A stretch of DNA of 6,569 nucleotides from Lachnospiraceae bacterium (GTDB lineage: Bacteria; Bacillota; Clostridia; Lachnospirales; Lachnospiraceae). Below are positions 1 through 6,463 of the stretch, piece by piece; position 1 is the first letter of the stretch, and each line of letters opens with the position of its first letter. The notes below the pieces were generated by a model. That model saw only the letters and a list, made by a program, of their open reading frames with translations. It made no database searches and was not told where the DNA came from. The position numbers and the translations under genes were made by a program. Where the stretch lies: the NCBI GenBank assembly GCA_003484785.1, contig DNAD01000355.1, positions 2,107 to 8,675 on the forward strand, read 5' to 3'.

Positions 1-531
1 GAGGAAGCGGCAGTGACAGATAAAAAGCCGCCGGAGACGTCCGGGGAGAAGGAAGATAAGCCGGCTGAAGAGGAGGCGCCCCTTACCGTTACCGTATATG
101 TCTGCGGAGAGGTTTTAAGGCCGGGGGTCTATGAGCTTTCGGAGGGCGCAAGGATAGTTGATGTGCTTATGGCGGCAGGAGGCTTTACCTCTGCGGCTGC
201 GGATGATTATCTCAATCAGGCCCAGATGCTTACTGACGGAGGAAAGGTTTATGTGCCCTCGAGGCAGGAGCTTCGGGAGGGTGAAGGCCTGTCGGTCTTT
301 GCAGATGAAAACACGGCTTCAGACGCTTCGGATGGAGGCCTCATAAATATCAACAAAGCCGACAAGACACAGCTTATGACCATTTCGGGAGTAGGAGAGG
401 CAAAGGCCGAGAAGATCATTGCCTACAGGGAGGAGTTCGGCGGCTTTAAGGCCATAGAGGATATAATGAACATACCCGGCATCAAGGAGGGTATGTTCAG
501 TAAAATTAAGGATCAGATCTGCGTAAAATAA
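1..531 (+). CDS. comEA: ComEA-type competence DNA receptor, 5' end outside window
   Basis: ComEA is a membrane-anchored protein on the outer face of the cytoplasmic membrane that binds double-stranded DNA and passes it to the ComEC channel during transformation. The frame is open to the left edge. Numbering from the GTG at 13, residues 1-23 are a charged Glu/Lys/Pro-rich linker. Residues 24-84 form an SLBB domain (VYVCGEV, RPGVYEL, VYVPSR), and residues 109-172 form the helix-hairpin-helix domain (ININKAD, ISGVGEAKAEKI, IPGIKEG, ending KIKDQI). ComEA proteins normally begin with a membrane anchor, and none is present here, so I infer the true start lies upstream. The GTG at 13 does have GAGGA at 1-5 before it, but starting there would give a cytoplasmic protein. 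The second hairpin reads PGIK rather than the commoner GIG, a minor deviation. The stop is 1 nt before the response-regulator ATG. Domain identity is secure; the start is not. Confidence 0.93.
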   Translation, partial: EEAAVTDKKPPETSGEKEDKPAEEEAPLTVTVYVCGEVLRPGVYELSEGARIVDVLMAAGGFTSAAADDYLNQAQMLTDGGKVYVPSRQELREGEGLSVFADENTASDASDGGLININKADKTQLMTISGVGEAKAEKIIAYREEFGGFKAIEDIMNIPGIKEGMFSKIKDQICVK

Positions 532-532
532 G

Positions 533-1219
533 ATGTCCGGGAAAATACTGATAGTTGATGATGAAAAGCTGATAGTAAAGGGATTGAAGCTCAGTCTTGA
601 GCAGGACGGCATGGAATGCGATGCGGCCTATGACGGAGAGGAGGCTCTCTCTAAGATAAAGAGCGGCGATTATGACGTGGTGCTGCTTGATGTGATGCTT
701 CCGAAGCTCTCAGGGATAGAGGTGTGCAAAGCCGTAAGGGAGTTCTCAAAGGTTCCCGTTATAATGGTCACCGCCAAGGGAGAGGACGACGACAAGATAG
801 AGGGGTTGGAGACCGGGGCTGACGACTACGTCACCAAGCCTTTTAACCTTCTTGAGCTGAAGGCAAGGATCAGGGCCGTACTGAGGCGCTCTGCAAGGGA
901 TGATGAGGATAAAAAGGCGCCTTTAGAGGAGGAGCCGTCTATCAGGCTTGACAATCAGGGAAAGAGGATCTTTATAGGTGTCAGGGAATATGACCTGACC
1001 GCCAAGGAATATGAGATCCTTAAGATCCTGGTCAATAATCCGAACACCGTGTACGGCAGGGAAAAGCTGCTTCATCTTGTCTGGGGGGAGAGCTACGTTG
1101 GGGACGCCCGTACCGTAGATGTTCATGTCAGAAGGCTCAGAGAGAAGATCGAGGAAAATCCGAGCGACCCTCAGATAGTTCGGACGAAGTGGGGTGTGGG
1201 CTATTATTTCAAGGGTTAA
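533..1219 (+). CDS. OmpR/PhoB-family DNA-binding response regulator
   Basis: Cytoplasmic transcription factor of 228 aa, the usual length for the OmpR family, predicted to be phosphorylated by the kinase encoded next. The receiver domain (about 4-118) has the acidic pair D9/D10, phospho-acceptor D53 (in LLDVMLP), switch T80 and K102 (in TKPF). After a charged linker (about 119-135), a winged-helix domain (about 137-228) carries the LTAKEYEIL segment, a recognition helix around RTVDVHVRRL (193-202) and the C-terminal WGVGYYF hairpin. All catalytic residues are intact. The ATG lies 1 nt after the comEA stop with no good Shine-Dalgarno (only a distant AAGGA at 508-512), so translation is probably coupled to comEA. 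The target genes cannot be read from the sequence. It resembles PhoP, WalR and MtrA in general form, so no symbol is given. Confidence 0.95.
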   Translation: MSGKILIVDDEKLIVKGLKLSLEQDGMECDAAYDGEEALSKIKSGDYDVVLLDVMLPKLSGIEVCKAVREFSKVPVIMVTAKGEDDDKIEGLETGADDYVTKPFNLLELKARIRAVLRRSARDDEDKKAPLEEEPSIRLDNQGKRIFIGVREYDLTAKEYEILKILVNNPNTVYGREKLLHLVWGESYVGDARTVDVHVRRLREKIEENPSDPQIVRTKWGVGYYFKG

Positions 1220-2762
1220 GGACTTTATCTTAAGTCGGAGGTTCTTAAGAAGCCTCAGATTCCGTATCTTTTTCATTGTTTGTCTTGTGGGGATACTGCC
1301 CTGCTGTATACTTAGCTTCATCGTGCTGGTAAGCTACGGAAAGCATGCGGTAGACCACAGGATGTCAGAGATCCAGCATCAGAGCACCGTTCTGGCGGAT
1401 CATCTCGTAACCTACGGCTATCTTTATGATATTTCAAATGACATAGTTAATACGGAGCTGGAAGAGGTTTCGGGTATTTATGACGGACGTATCATGATCA
1501 TAGATCCCGAGCTTCGCGTGATCAAGGACACCTACAATATTTCCCAGGGGAAATACATGATATCGGATGAGGTGGTCCGCTGCTTCAAGAACAAGGTCAG
1601 CAGTTCCAATTATGATGAACGGGATAATTATATAGAGATGATCACTCCGATCTATGACAGCGAACAGGAAGACATGATTGGAGTTATGTTAACCAGTGTG
1701 AGCACGGAGGCAGTGGAAGCCATGAGGAAGACTCTGCTGGTAAGGATCCAGTACTTCATGATCGCAATGGTCGTTATTGTGCTTCTTATCTCCATTACCG
1801 TATCAAGAATGCTGATAAGGCCTTTTTCCAATCTGTCAGGAGCCATGGCGGAGGTTAAGGAGGGCTTTACCGTTGACAGGCTCTCCCTTCCGGACTATGT
1901 AGAGATGGATGCTCTTCTGGGCGCTTTTGAGCATATGGTAAATGAGATCAAGCTCCTTGAAGCATCGAGACAGGAATTTGTATCAAATGTGTCCCATGAG
2001 CTGAAAACGCCCCTGACCTCCATAAAGGTGCTGGCGGATTCCCTTAACATGCAGGAGGAGGTCTCCAATGAAACCTACAGGGAATTTATGCAGGACATAG
2101 CCCTGGAGGTGGACAGGGAGAACAAGACCATAAATGACCTTCTGACACTGATAAAGCTGAACAGGAATGCCTCAGCGTCTCTGGAGCTTGAGAATGTAAA
2201 CATCGAGGAGATGCTGGAGGAGATATTAAAGAGGGTTCATCCTCTGGCCGATCAGAGAGGGATAGAGCTGATCCTTGAGGTCATACGGCCTGTGGTGGCT
2301 CCGATAGACAAGGCTAAGCTTTCCTCGGCGCTTACGAATATCGTGGAGAATGCCGTCAAATATAACATCGAAAAGGGCTGGGTAAGGGTGACGCTGGATT
2401 CGGAGCCCTCCTTCTTCAGCATTGTGATATCAGATTCGGGAATGGGGATCCCGGAGGATCAGCAGCCCCATATCTTTGAGAGGTTTTACAGGGGGGACAA
2501 ATCACATTCAAGCGAGATCGACGGAACGGGTCTTGGGCTTGCCATCTCCAGGGAAGCCGTGCTTTTGCATGACGGCGCGATAAAGGTTGAAAGCACCGAA
2601 GGAGAGGGAACCGTATTTACGGTAAAGATCCCGAGGCAGCAGGCGGGCAGCGCTCCCGAGGCTATTGAGAATATTGAACAAAGTGATGAAGCATCGGAGG
2701 CTGCCGATAAAGAAATATCCGGCACCGGAGAACGGAGCGGATCGGCTCAGTCTGAAGGCTGA
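1194..2762 (+). CDS. HAMP-domain sensor histidine kinase
   Basis: Membrane sensor kinase of 522 aa, predicted partner of the preceding regulator. Membrane helix 1 is about 24-48 and helix 2 about 185-207. The roughly 135-residue extracytoplasmic region between them (MIIDPELRVI, then MIGVML) looks like a Cache/PAS-type sensor. HAMP follows (about 207-258). In HisKA the phospho-acceptor is H268 in SNVSHELKTP, and the ELKT after it fits a bifunctional kinase/phosphatase. The ATPase domain has an N box (TNIVENAVKY, 381-390), G1 (DSGMGIP, 414-420), F box (IFERFYRGD) and G2 (GTGLGLA, 444-450). Residues 481-522 are a low-complexity acidic Glu/Ser/Ala tail beyond the domain. The GTG at 1194 is the only ATG/GTG/TTG between the in-frame stop at 1176-1178 and the first membrane helix, so it is the likely start. 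That gives a 26-bp overlap with the regulator and a weak ribosome site. The signal sensed is unknown. Confidence 0.95.
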   Translation: MWAIISRVKDFILSRRFLRSLRFRIFFIVCLVGILPCCILSFIVLVSYGKHAVDHRMSEIQHQSTVLADHLVTYGYLYDISNDIVNTELEEVSGIYDGRIMIIDPELRVIKDTYNISQGKYMISDEVVRCFKNKVSSSNYDERDNYIEMITPIYDSEQEDMIGVMLTSVSTEAVEAMRKTLLVRIQYFMIAMVVIVLLISITVSRMLIRPFSNLSGAMAEVKEGFTVDRLSLPDYVEMDALLGAFEHMVNEIKLLEASRQEFVSNVSHELKTPLTSIKVLADSLNMQEEVSNETYREFMQDIALEVDRENKTINDLLTLIKLNRNASASLELENVNIEEMLEEILKRVHPLADQRGIELILEVIRPVVAPIDKAKLSSALTNIVENAVKYNIEKGWVRVTLDSEPSFFSIVISDSGMGIPEDQQPHIFERFYRGDKSHSSEIDGTGLGLAISREAVLLHDGAIKVESTEGEGTVFTVKIPRQQAGSAPEAIENIEQSDEASEAADKEISGTGERSGSAQSEG

Positions 2763-2765
2763 GCC
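2744..2765 (+). other. Inverted repeat spanning the kinase stop codon
   Basis: GGCTCAG at 2744-2750 pairs perfectly with CTGAGCC at 2759-2765 across an 8-nt loop, and the kinase TGA (2760-2762) lies inside the right arm. No T-tract follows, so it is not a standard intrinsic terminator. It could be an RNA processing or stability element at the only real gene gap in the operon, or chance. Confidence 0.35.
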
Positions 2766-2831
2766 TGAGCGCAGGGTCTGCAGATGATTCCCCCTTAAGC
2801 ATCTAAGCGTGCCGAAAAAACAGACCGGCCC

Positions 2832-2837
2832 GGAGGA
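2832..2837 (+). promoter_or_regulatory. Ribosome binding site for the GerMN lipoprotein
   Basis: GGAGGA sits 9 nt before the ATG at 2847. It is the best Shine-Dalgarno in the operon and decides this start over the internal ATG at 2913, which has none. It fits a gene separated from its upstream neighbour by 84 bp and so not translationally coupled. Confidence 0.8.
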
Positions 2838-2846
2838 ATAAGATAA

Positions 2847-3827
2847 ATGGATCAGATAAACAATTCACTGCGGCGCCTTGTCCCATGGGGCATTGGGCGC
2901 GTTGATCATCGGATGTTAAGAGTATTTTGCCTTTTCATTGCTCTGACAGGGGCACTGACGCTTTCCGGCTGCAGCACTGCCGTAAGAAAGGCAGACAGTG
3001 ATTTTTCGGTTTTTTATATCAATAAGGAAGAGACCACGGTTGTTGAGGTTCCTTACGATCCGGTGTCTGTAAAGGTTGAGGACAGGATAGGCGAATGTCT
3101 TAAAGTGCTGTCCTCACAGCCCGGCGATATTGAGCTTAAGCCTCCCATTCAGGATACAAAGGTTAAGGATTTCATGTATTCCGACGAGGGGATAATCAAT
3201 ATCGACTTTGACAGCGGGTATTATCAGGCCGATACCATAAAGGAGATACTGAGGCGGGCGGCGGTGGCAAAGACCCTGTGTCAGATCGACGGTGTGGAAG
3301 GGATAAGGTTCTCGGTGGAGGGCTCGGAGATCATGGATGAAAGGCTCGAGCCCGTAGGGATCATGACTGCGGATATGTTTATATATAATGAAGGAAACCA
3401 GATCAATTCCTATGAAAAGACGACCATTACCCTCTATTTTGCCGACGAGAGTGGCACTAAGCTGAAAAAGGCCGCGGAAAACGTTGCCTATAACAGCAAT
3501 ATAGCGATGGAGAGGATAGTGCTTGAACAGCTCATTAAGGGGCCTCTGTCTACGGGCAGATATTATCCGACAATACCTTCGAATGTGTCGATCCTCAGTA
3601 TGACCACGAAGGACTATACATGTTATGTAAACCTGTCGAATGCGTTTCTTACCAAGGCGGGGAACGTTACGGATGAAACGGTTCTGTACTCGATAGTCAA
3701 TTCTCTGACAGAGCTTGCAAATATCAACAAGGTTCAGATCATGATCGACGGAGAGACCGAGATCTCCTTCGGGGAACACAGCTATCTGAATACACCGTTA
3801 GAAAGGAACCTGGATATTGTACTTTAA
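2847..3827 (+). CDS. Lipoprotein with two tandem GerMN-like modules
   Basis: Predicted exported lipoprotein of 326 aa. A hydrophobic stretch (24-38) ends in the lipobox LSGC with lipidation Cys at 42, so the mature protein should be tethered outside the cytoplasmic membrane. Two similar modules follow. Module 1 (about 53-182) runs VFYINKEETTVVEV, ECLKVL, FMYSDEGIINIDF, GIRFSVEG. Module 2 (about 193-326) runs TLYFADESGTKLKK, MERIVLEQLIKGP, SILSMTTKDYTCYVNLS, KVQIMIDGE. The ERIVLEQLIKGP segment followed by a YVNLS strand is characteristic of GerMN, a domain named from the Bacillus germination/sporulation protein GerM and also found in actinobacterial LpqB. Its biochemical role is unclear. The ATG at 2847 is chosen for its ribosome site, although it gives a long 22-residue n-region; the internal M23 would give a more ordinary signal peptide. 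Position after the kinase suggests, by inference, a role in sensing. The 3' end overlaps comEC by 11 bp. Confidence 0.85.
   Translation: MDQINNSLRRLVPWGIGRVDHRMLRVFCLFIALTGALTLSGCSTAVRKADSDFSVFYINKEETTVVEVPYDPVSVKVEDRIGECLKVLSSQPGDIELKPPIQDTKVKDFMYSDEGIINIDFDSGYYQADTIKEILRRAAVAKTLCQIDGVEGIRFSVEGSEIMDERLEPVGIMTADMFIYNEGNQINSYEKTTITLYFADESGTKLKKAAENVAYNSNIAMERIVLEQLIKGPLSTGRYYPTIPSNVSILSMTTKDYTCYVNLSNAFLTKAGNVTDETVLYSIVNSLTELANINKVQIMIDGETEISFGEHSYLNTPLERNLDIVL
3802..3807 (+). promoter_or_regulatory. Ribosome binding site supporting the TTG start of comEC
   Basis: AAAGGA lies 9 nt before the TTG at 3817, inside the 3' end of the lipoprotein gene. It supports the TTG over the next in-frame candidate, GTG at 3841, which would remove the first eight residues up to the membrane helix. 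Confidence 0.65.
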
Positions 3828-6261
3828 AAGACCGGTCTGTGTGCTGTGTCTTGCCTTTGTGCTTGTTCTCTTCCTCATCGAGCTTTTCTTTCCTCCCTGG
3901 ACCCACGCGGGCAGGGTGAGGGATAGCATATCCGAAAATACACATCTCAGGGTTTCAGGCACAATAACCAGGATAGAACACAGGGAATATTCCGTAAATC
4001 TTTATCTTAAGAACATCTCGATCATATCAGGATCAATGCTTTCCGAGAAACTGACAGACAGTGATGGCGGTGAGGACGTTTTTGAAGGTCTTATCGCCTG
4101 TTTAAGCGCTGCTTCGTCAAATGAACCGCTGCATATAGGCAGCAGAGTCACTCTCCGGGGGGAATTTTCGCCCTTCGAGCAGGCCGAGAACGAGGGCAAT
4201 TTTGATGCTTTCAGGTACTACGCCATCAGGCGTATCGACGGAAGGATCAAAAAAGCCGGGATAGAAGCAGTGGGAGAGTCTTATTCGCTCATAGCCGACG
4301 GTCTTTACAGGCTCAGGGAAAGGACTTCGGATGTATTCTTCCGTTATCTTGACGAAAAGAAAGCCGGAACCGTTACCGCCCTTATACTGGGAGATAAAAC
4401 AGAGCTCGACGCAGAGATTAAGGAAAGCTATCAGAATGCCGGAATAGCGCATATACTGAGCCTTTCGGGGCTGCATATAGCTGCCATGGGGCTGCTGTTT
4501 ACCACCCTCTTACGACGGATGGGGCTTAAGATCCCTGCGGCAGCGGCGTTATCGGGGGTTGTGATGCTCCTGTACAGCATTATGACGGGGCTTTCAACCT
4601 CCACGGTAAGGGCTCTCATAATGTTTGTCATGGGGATCGTAGCTATGAGCCTTAAACGGACCTATGATCTTTTAAGCGCCGCCGCTCTCTCCGCGGTTCT
4701 TATGCTTCTGGAAAACCCCTATTATCTTTATGACAGCGGTTTTCTTCTGTCCTTTTCGGCTGTTATGGGCATAAGCCTTATAAATCCCGTCCTCATGAAC
4801 ATAAGGGAGGAGGTGGTAAAAAACAGACTGCTCATAGGTTTACATAACTCAAAAAGCCGGCCCGCTGTCTTTCTGAGAGGACTGACTGATTCGGTGCTTT
4901 TTTCCCTTTCAATACAGACGGCGACCCTTCCGGTGACGCAGTATTGCTTTTTTCAGGTTCCTCTCTTCGGGATCCTTCTGAACCTTCTGGTAATACCCCT
5001 TATGAGCATAGTGCTTGGCGCCGGAGTCATTCTCGCTATAGCCGGCAATATAGCCCCGGAAATTACCGGGATCAGCGGAGCGCATGCTTTATTTGATGTT
5101 ACAGCGTATATGGCTTCCCGGGTAACGGCCGTCATACTGGGGCTTTACGACAGACTGGCCGGGATCGCGGCAGGCTCGGGAGGCGCTCTTTATATCTGCG
5201 GAAAGCCGGGCCGCTTTCAGATCCTGGTATATGCTGTGCTTATAATCCTTTTGATCGTTCTGTTCTCATTCCTTCAGTCAAAGCTTAAAAGATGCAGGCT
5301 TCATGGAGATGAGGCAGATGGGTGGAATGCGGAGGGGCTGAAAAAGAGGTTTGCCGTTTTCTCCTTTGCGATGATCGCCCTTGCGACAACAGTGCTCTGT
5401 GTAAGGCGTCATGCTCCCGTAGAGCTTCACGCCGTTTCGGTGGGACAGGGAGATTCGATGCTGATATTCGGAAGGGATACCCCTGTCATTCTGATCGACG
5501 GGGGAGCGACTGATATCAAAAACATCGGAAAATACAGGCTGATCCCATGTCTTAAGGCCTATGGGATAGCATCGATCGATTATGTGTTCATATCTCATTT
5601 CGATGCGGATCATGTCAACGGGATAATCGAGCTGCTTGAGGATGAAAATTGCGGGATAAGCGTAAAGAGGCTTATAATCTCCTCTGCGGTGCCGCTTATG
5701 GAGGAAATGAAGAAAAATGAAAACTACCTGAAATTCCTTAAGGCTGCCTCAAAAAGAATTCCCGTTTTTTTGATGGATGCCGGGGATACGATAGAGACAG
5801 GGGAGGTTTGTATAACCGCCCTTGCTCCCGATACCAAAGGTGAGCAGTACAGAAACAGGGACCTTAACGACAATTCCCTTGTCCTGCATCTGCTCAGTAA
5901 GAAAACCGGAATTACCGCCCTGTTTACGGGAGACATGAGCGCGGAGGTGGAGAAGGGGCTCCTTGAGGAGCTTGGCAGGGGGAAGGAGAGCCTGAAGGTC
6001 CTTAACGAGCCGGTTACCATCCTTAAGGTCGCTCATCACGGCTCAAGGACTGCAAGCTCGGAGGAGTTCACAGATCTTCTCTCCCCGGAGATATCGACTA
6101 TTTCCTGCGGGCGGGACAACAGCTACGGCCATCCCCATAAAGAGGCGCTGCAGAGCCTTTCGAAGGTTGAAGGAAACCATATCTTCATAACCGCCGAATG
6201 CGGTGAGATAATCATAAAGGCAGATGAGAACGGGATTTCGGTAAGCAGCCGGTTCAAATGA
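3817..6261 (+). CDS. comEC: ComEC/Rec2 DNA-uptake channel protein
   Basis: ComEC is the polytopic membrane protein that moves single-stranded DNA into the cell during transformation. It has 814 aa, near the usual length and apparently intact. Residues 7-25 are a membrane helix. Residues about 40-160 are the extracytoplasmic OB-like DUF4131 domain (GSRVTLRGEF, NFDAFRYYA), with a loop at about 72-104 that looks long. The Competence domain (about 183-460, many helices) has HILSLSGLHI (212-221) and STVRALIM (262-269). Further helices at about 468-487 and 511-528 lead to a metallo-beta-lactamase-fold domain (about 535-814): SVGQGDSML, DGG (561-563), HFDADH (594-599), TGD (704-706), VAHHGS (738-743) and GHPH (771-774). 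The metal-ligand-type residues are present, so a nuclease role for degrading the non-transported strand is plausible, as proposed for the family. The TTG start overlaps the lipoprotein gene by 11 bp, implying coupled translation. Confidence 0.96.
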   Translation: MYFKRPVCVLCLAFVLVLFLIELFFPPWTHAGRVRDSISENTHLRVSGTITRIEHREYSVNLYLKNISIISGSMLSEKLTDSDGGEDVFEGLIACLSAASSNEPLHIGSRVTLRGEFSPFEQAENEGNFDAFRYYAIRRIDGRIKKAGIEAVGESYSLIADGLYRLRERTSDVFFRYLDEKKAGTVTALILGDKTELDAEIKESYQNAGIAHILSLSGLHIAAMGLLFTTLLRRMGLKIPAAAALSGVVMLLYSIMTGLSTSTVRALIMFVMGIVAMSLKRTYDLLSAAALSAVLMLLENPYYLYDSGFLLSFSAVMGISLINPVLMNIREEVVKNRLLIGLHNSKSRPAVFLRGLTDSVLFSLSIQTATLPVTQYCFFQVPLFGILLNLLVIPLMSIVLGAGVILAIAGNIAPEITGISGAHALFDVTAYMASRVTAVILGLYDRLAGIAAGSGGALYICGKPGRFQILVYAVLIILLIVLFSFLQSKLKRCRLHGDEADGWNAEGLKKRFAVFSFAMIALATTVLCVRRHAPVELHAVSVGQGDSMLIFGRDTPVILIDGGATDIKNIGKYRLIPCLKAYGIASIDYVFISHFDADHVNGIIELLEDENCGISVKRLIISSAVPLMEEMKKNENYLKFLKAASKRIPVFLMDAGDTIETGEVCITALAPDTKGEQYRNRDLNDNSLVLHLLSKKTGITALFTGDMSAEVEKGLLEELGRGKESLKVLNEPVTILKVAHHGSRTASSEEFTDLLSPEISTISCGRDNSYGHPHKEALQSLSKVEGNHIFITAECGEIIIKADENGISVSSRFK

Positions 6262-6379
6262 AACAGATCATTTTTTTCCCACTTTTTGAGACATTAATAA
6301 TACCTTTTTCATCTATTATCGGGATAATAACATCAGATCCACCATTAGTCTTAAATTTGACTGTATACCTGTCTTTTAC
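6254..6379 (-). pseudogene. Start-less remnant resembling an InlB B-type surface repeat
   Basis: On the minus strand a 41-codon frame is open from just after a TAA (6380-6382) to a TGA (6254-6256). It has no plausible start and overlaps the 3' end of comEC by 8 bp in convergent orientation. It reads YTVKFKTNGGSDV, then IIDEKGIINVSKSGKK. The Y-T-V-x-F-x-TNGGS-x-V signature is that of the InlB B-repeat (Listeria-Bacteroides repeat, Flg_new) in secreted surface proteins, which usually continues to a G-Y-x-F-x-GW-Y element. Here the end instead reads GKKMICFI and loses that motif. I infer a decayed fragment of a cell-surface protein gene left at this junction. The match rests on about ten residues, so chance similarity is possible. 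Confidence 0.42.
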
Positions 6380-6400
6380 TTATACGAACTTATACGAACT
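6378..6400 (+). repeat. 10-bp tandem direct repeat upstream of a promoter
   Basis: ACTTATACGA occurs twice in succession (6378-6387 and 6388-6397), followed by a partial third copy ACT (6398-6400). The period is about one helical turn, so both copies face the same side of the DNA. It ends about 35 bp before the -10 box of the downstream gene, a position suited to an activator. It may equally be a replication-slippage duplication. Confidence 0.8.
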
Positions 6401-6432
6401 TTCTGTTTGTCGTAGTCCTTAATACAAAATTA

Positions 6433-6441
6433 TGCTATAAT
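6433..6441 (+). promoter_or_regulatory. Extended -10 promoter for the downstream gene
   Basis: TGCTATAAT contains a consensus TATAAT (6436-6441) with the extended -10 TG one base upstream. The -35 region is poor: TAGTCC at 6413-6418 has the right 17-bp spacing but matches only three positions. TTGTCG at 6407-6412 is better but 23 bp away. With transcription starting near 6448, the leader would be only about 16 nt. Dependence on the extended -10 or on an activator is inferred. Confidence 0.65.
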
Positions 6442-6453
6442 TACGCAAACAGG

Positions 6454-6460
6454 AAAGGAG
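6454..6460 (+). promoter_or_regulatory. Ribosome binding site of the final gene
   Basis: AAAGGAG is a strong Shine-Dalgarno, though only 3 nt separate it from the ATG at 6464. The preceding AGGA at 6451-6454 would give a 9-nt spacing. Together with the promoter just upstream it supports a real gene start here. Confidence 0.65.
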
Positions 6461-6463
6461 CAC

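Noticed and set aside
13..15. GTG as the true start of comEA
   Set aside because: A GAGGA lies at suitable spacing, but the frame is open further upstream and the protein would lack the membrane anchor ComEA needs.
923..1321. 132-codon minus-strand open frame across the regulator-kinase junction
   Set aside because: It lies opposite well-supported regulator and kinase coding sequence and has no family features or ribosome site.
3114..3779. 221-codon minus-strand open frame opposite the lipoprotein gene
   Set aside because: The plus strand has a coherent lipoprotein with signal peptide, lipobox and GerMN motifs. The antisense translation is rich in His, Arg and Ile without recognisable motifs, so it is a shadow frame.
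5322..5513. 63-codon plus-strand frame inside comEC
   Set aside because: It is an alternative frame within an intact comEC region, Cys/Arg-rich and without a motif.
6271..6277. T-run just after comEC as an intrinsic terminator
   Set aside because: Seven Ts are present but no stable GC-rich hairpin precedes them. At best GGTTCA/TGAAAC forms a bulged stem with a 2-nt loop, so I see no supported terminator.
6314..6329. TATTATC / GATAATA inverted repeat as a terminator for comEC
   Set aside because: The loop is only 2 nt, the stem is AT-only apart from its inner pair, and no T-tract follows on either strand. It lies inside the minus-strand relic.
6381..6393. TATACGAACTTAT, one base different from a loxP arm
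   Set aside because: There is no inverted partner arm or spacer. The similarity arises from the 10-bp direct repeat and is most likely coincidence.
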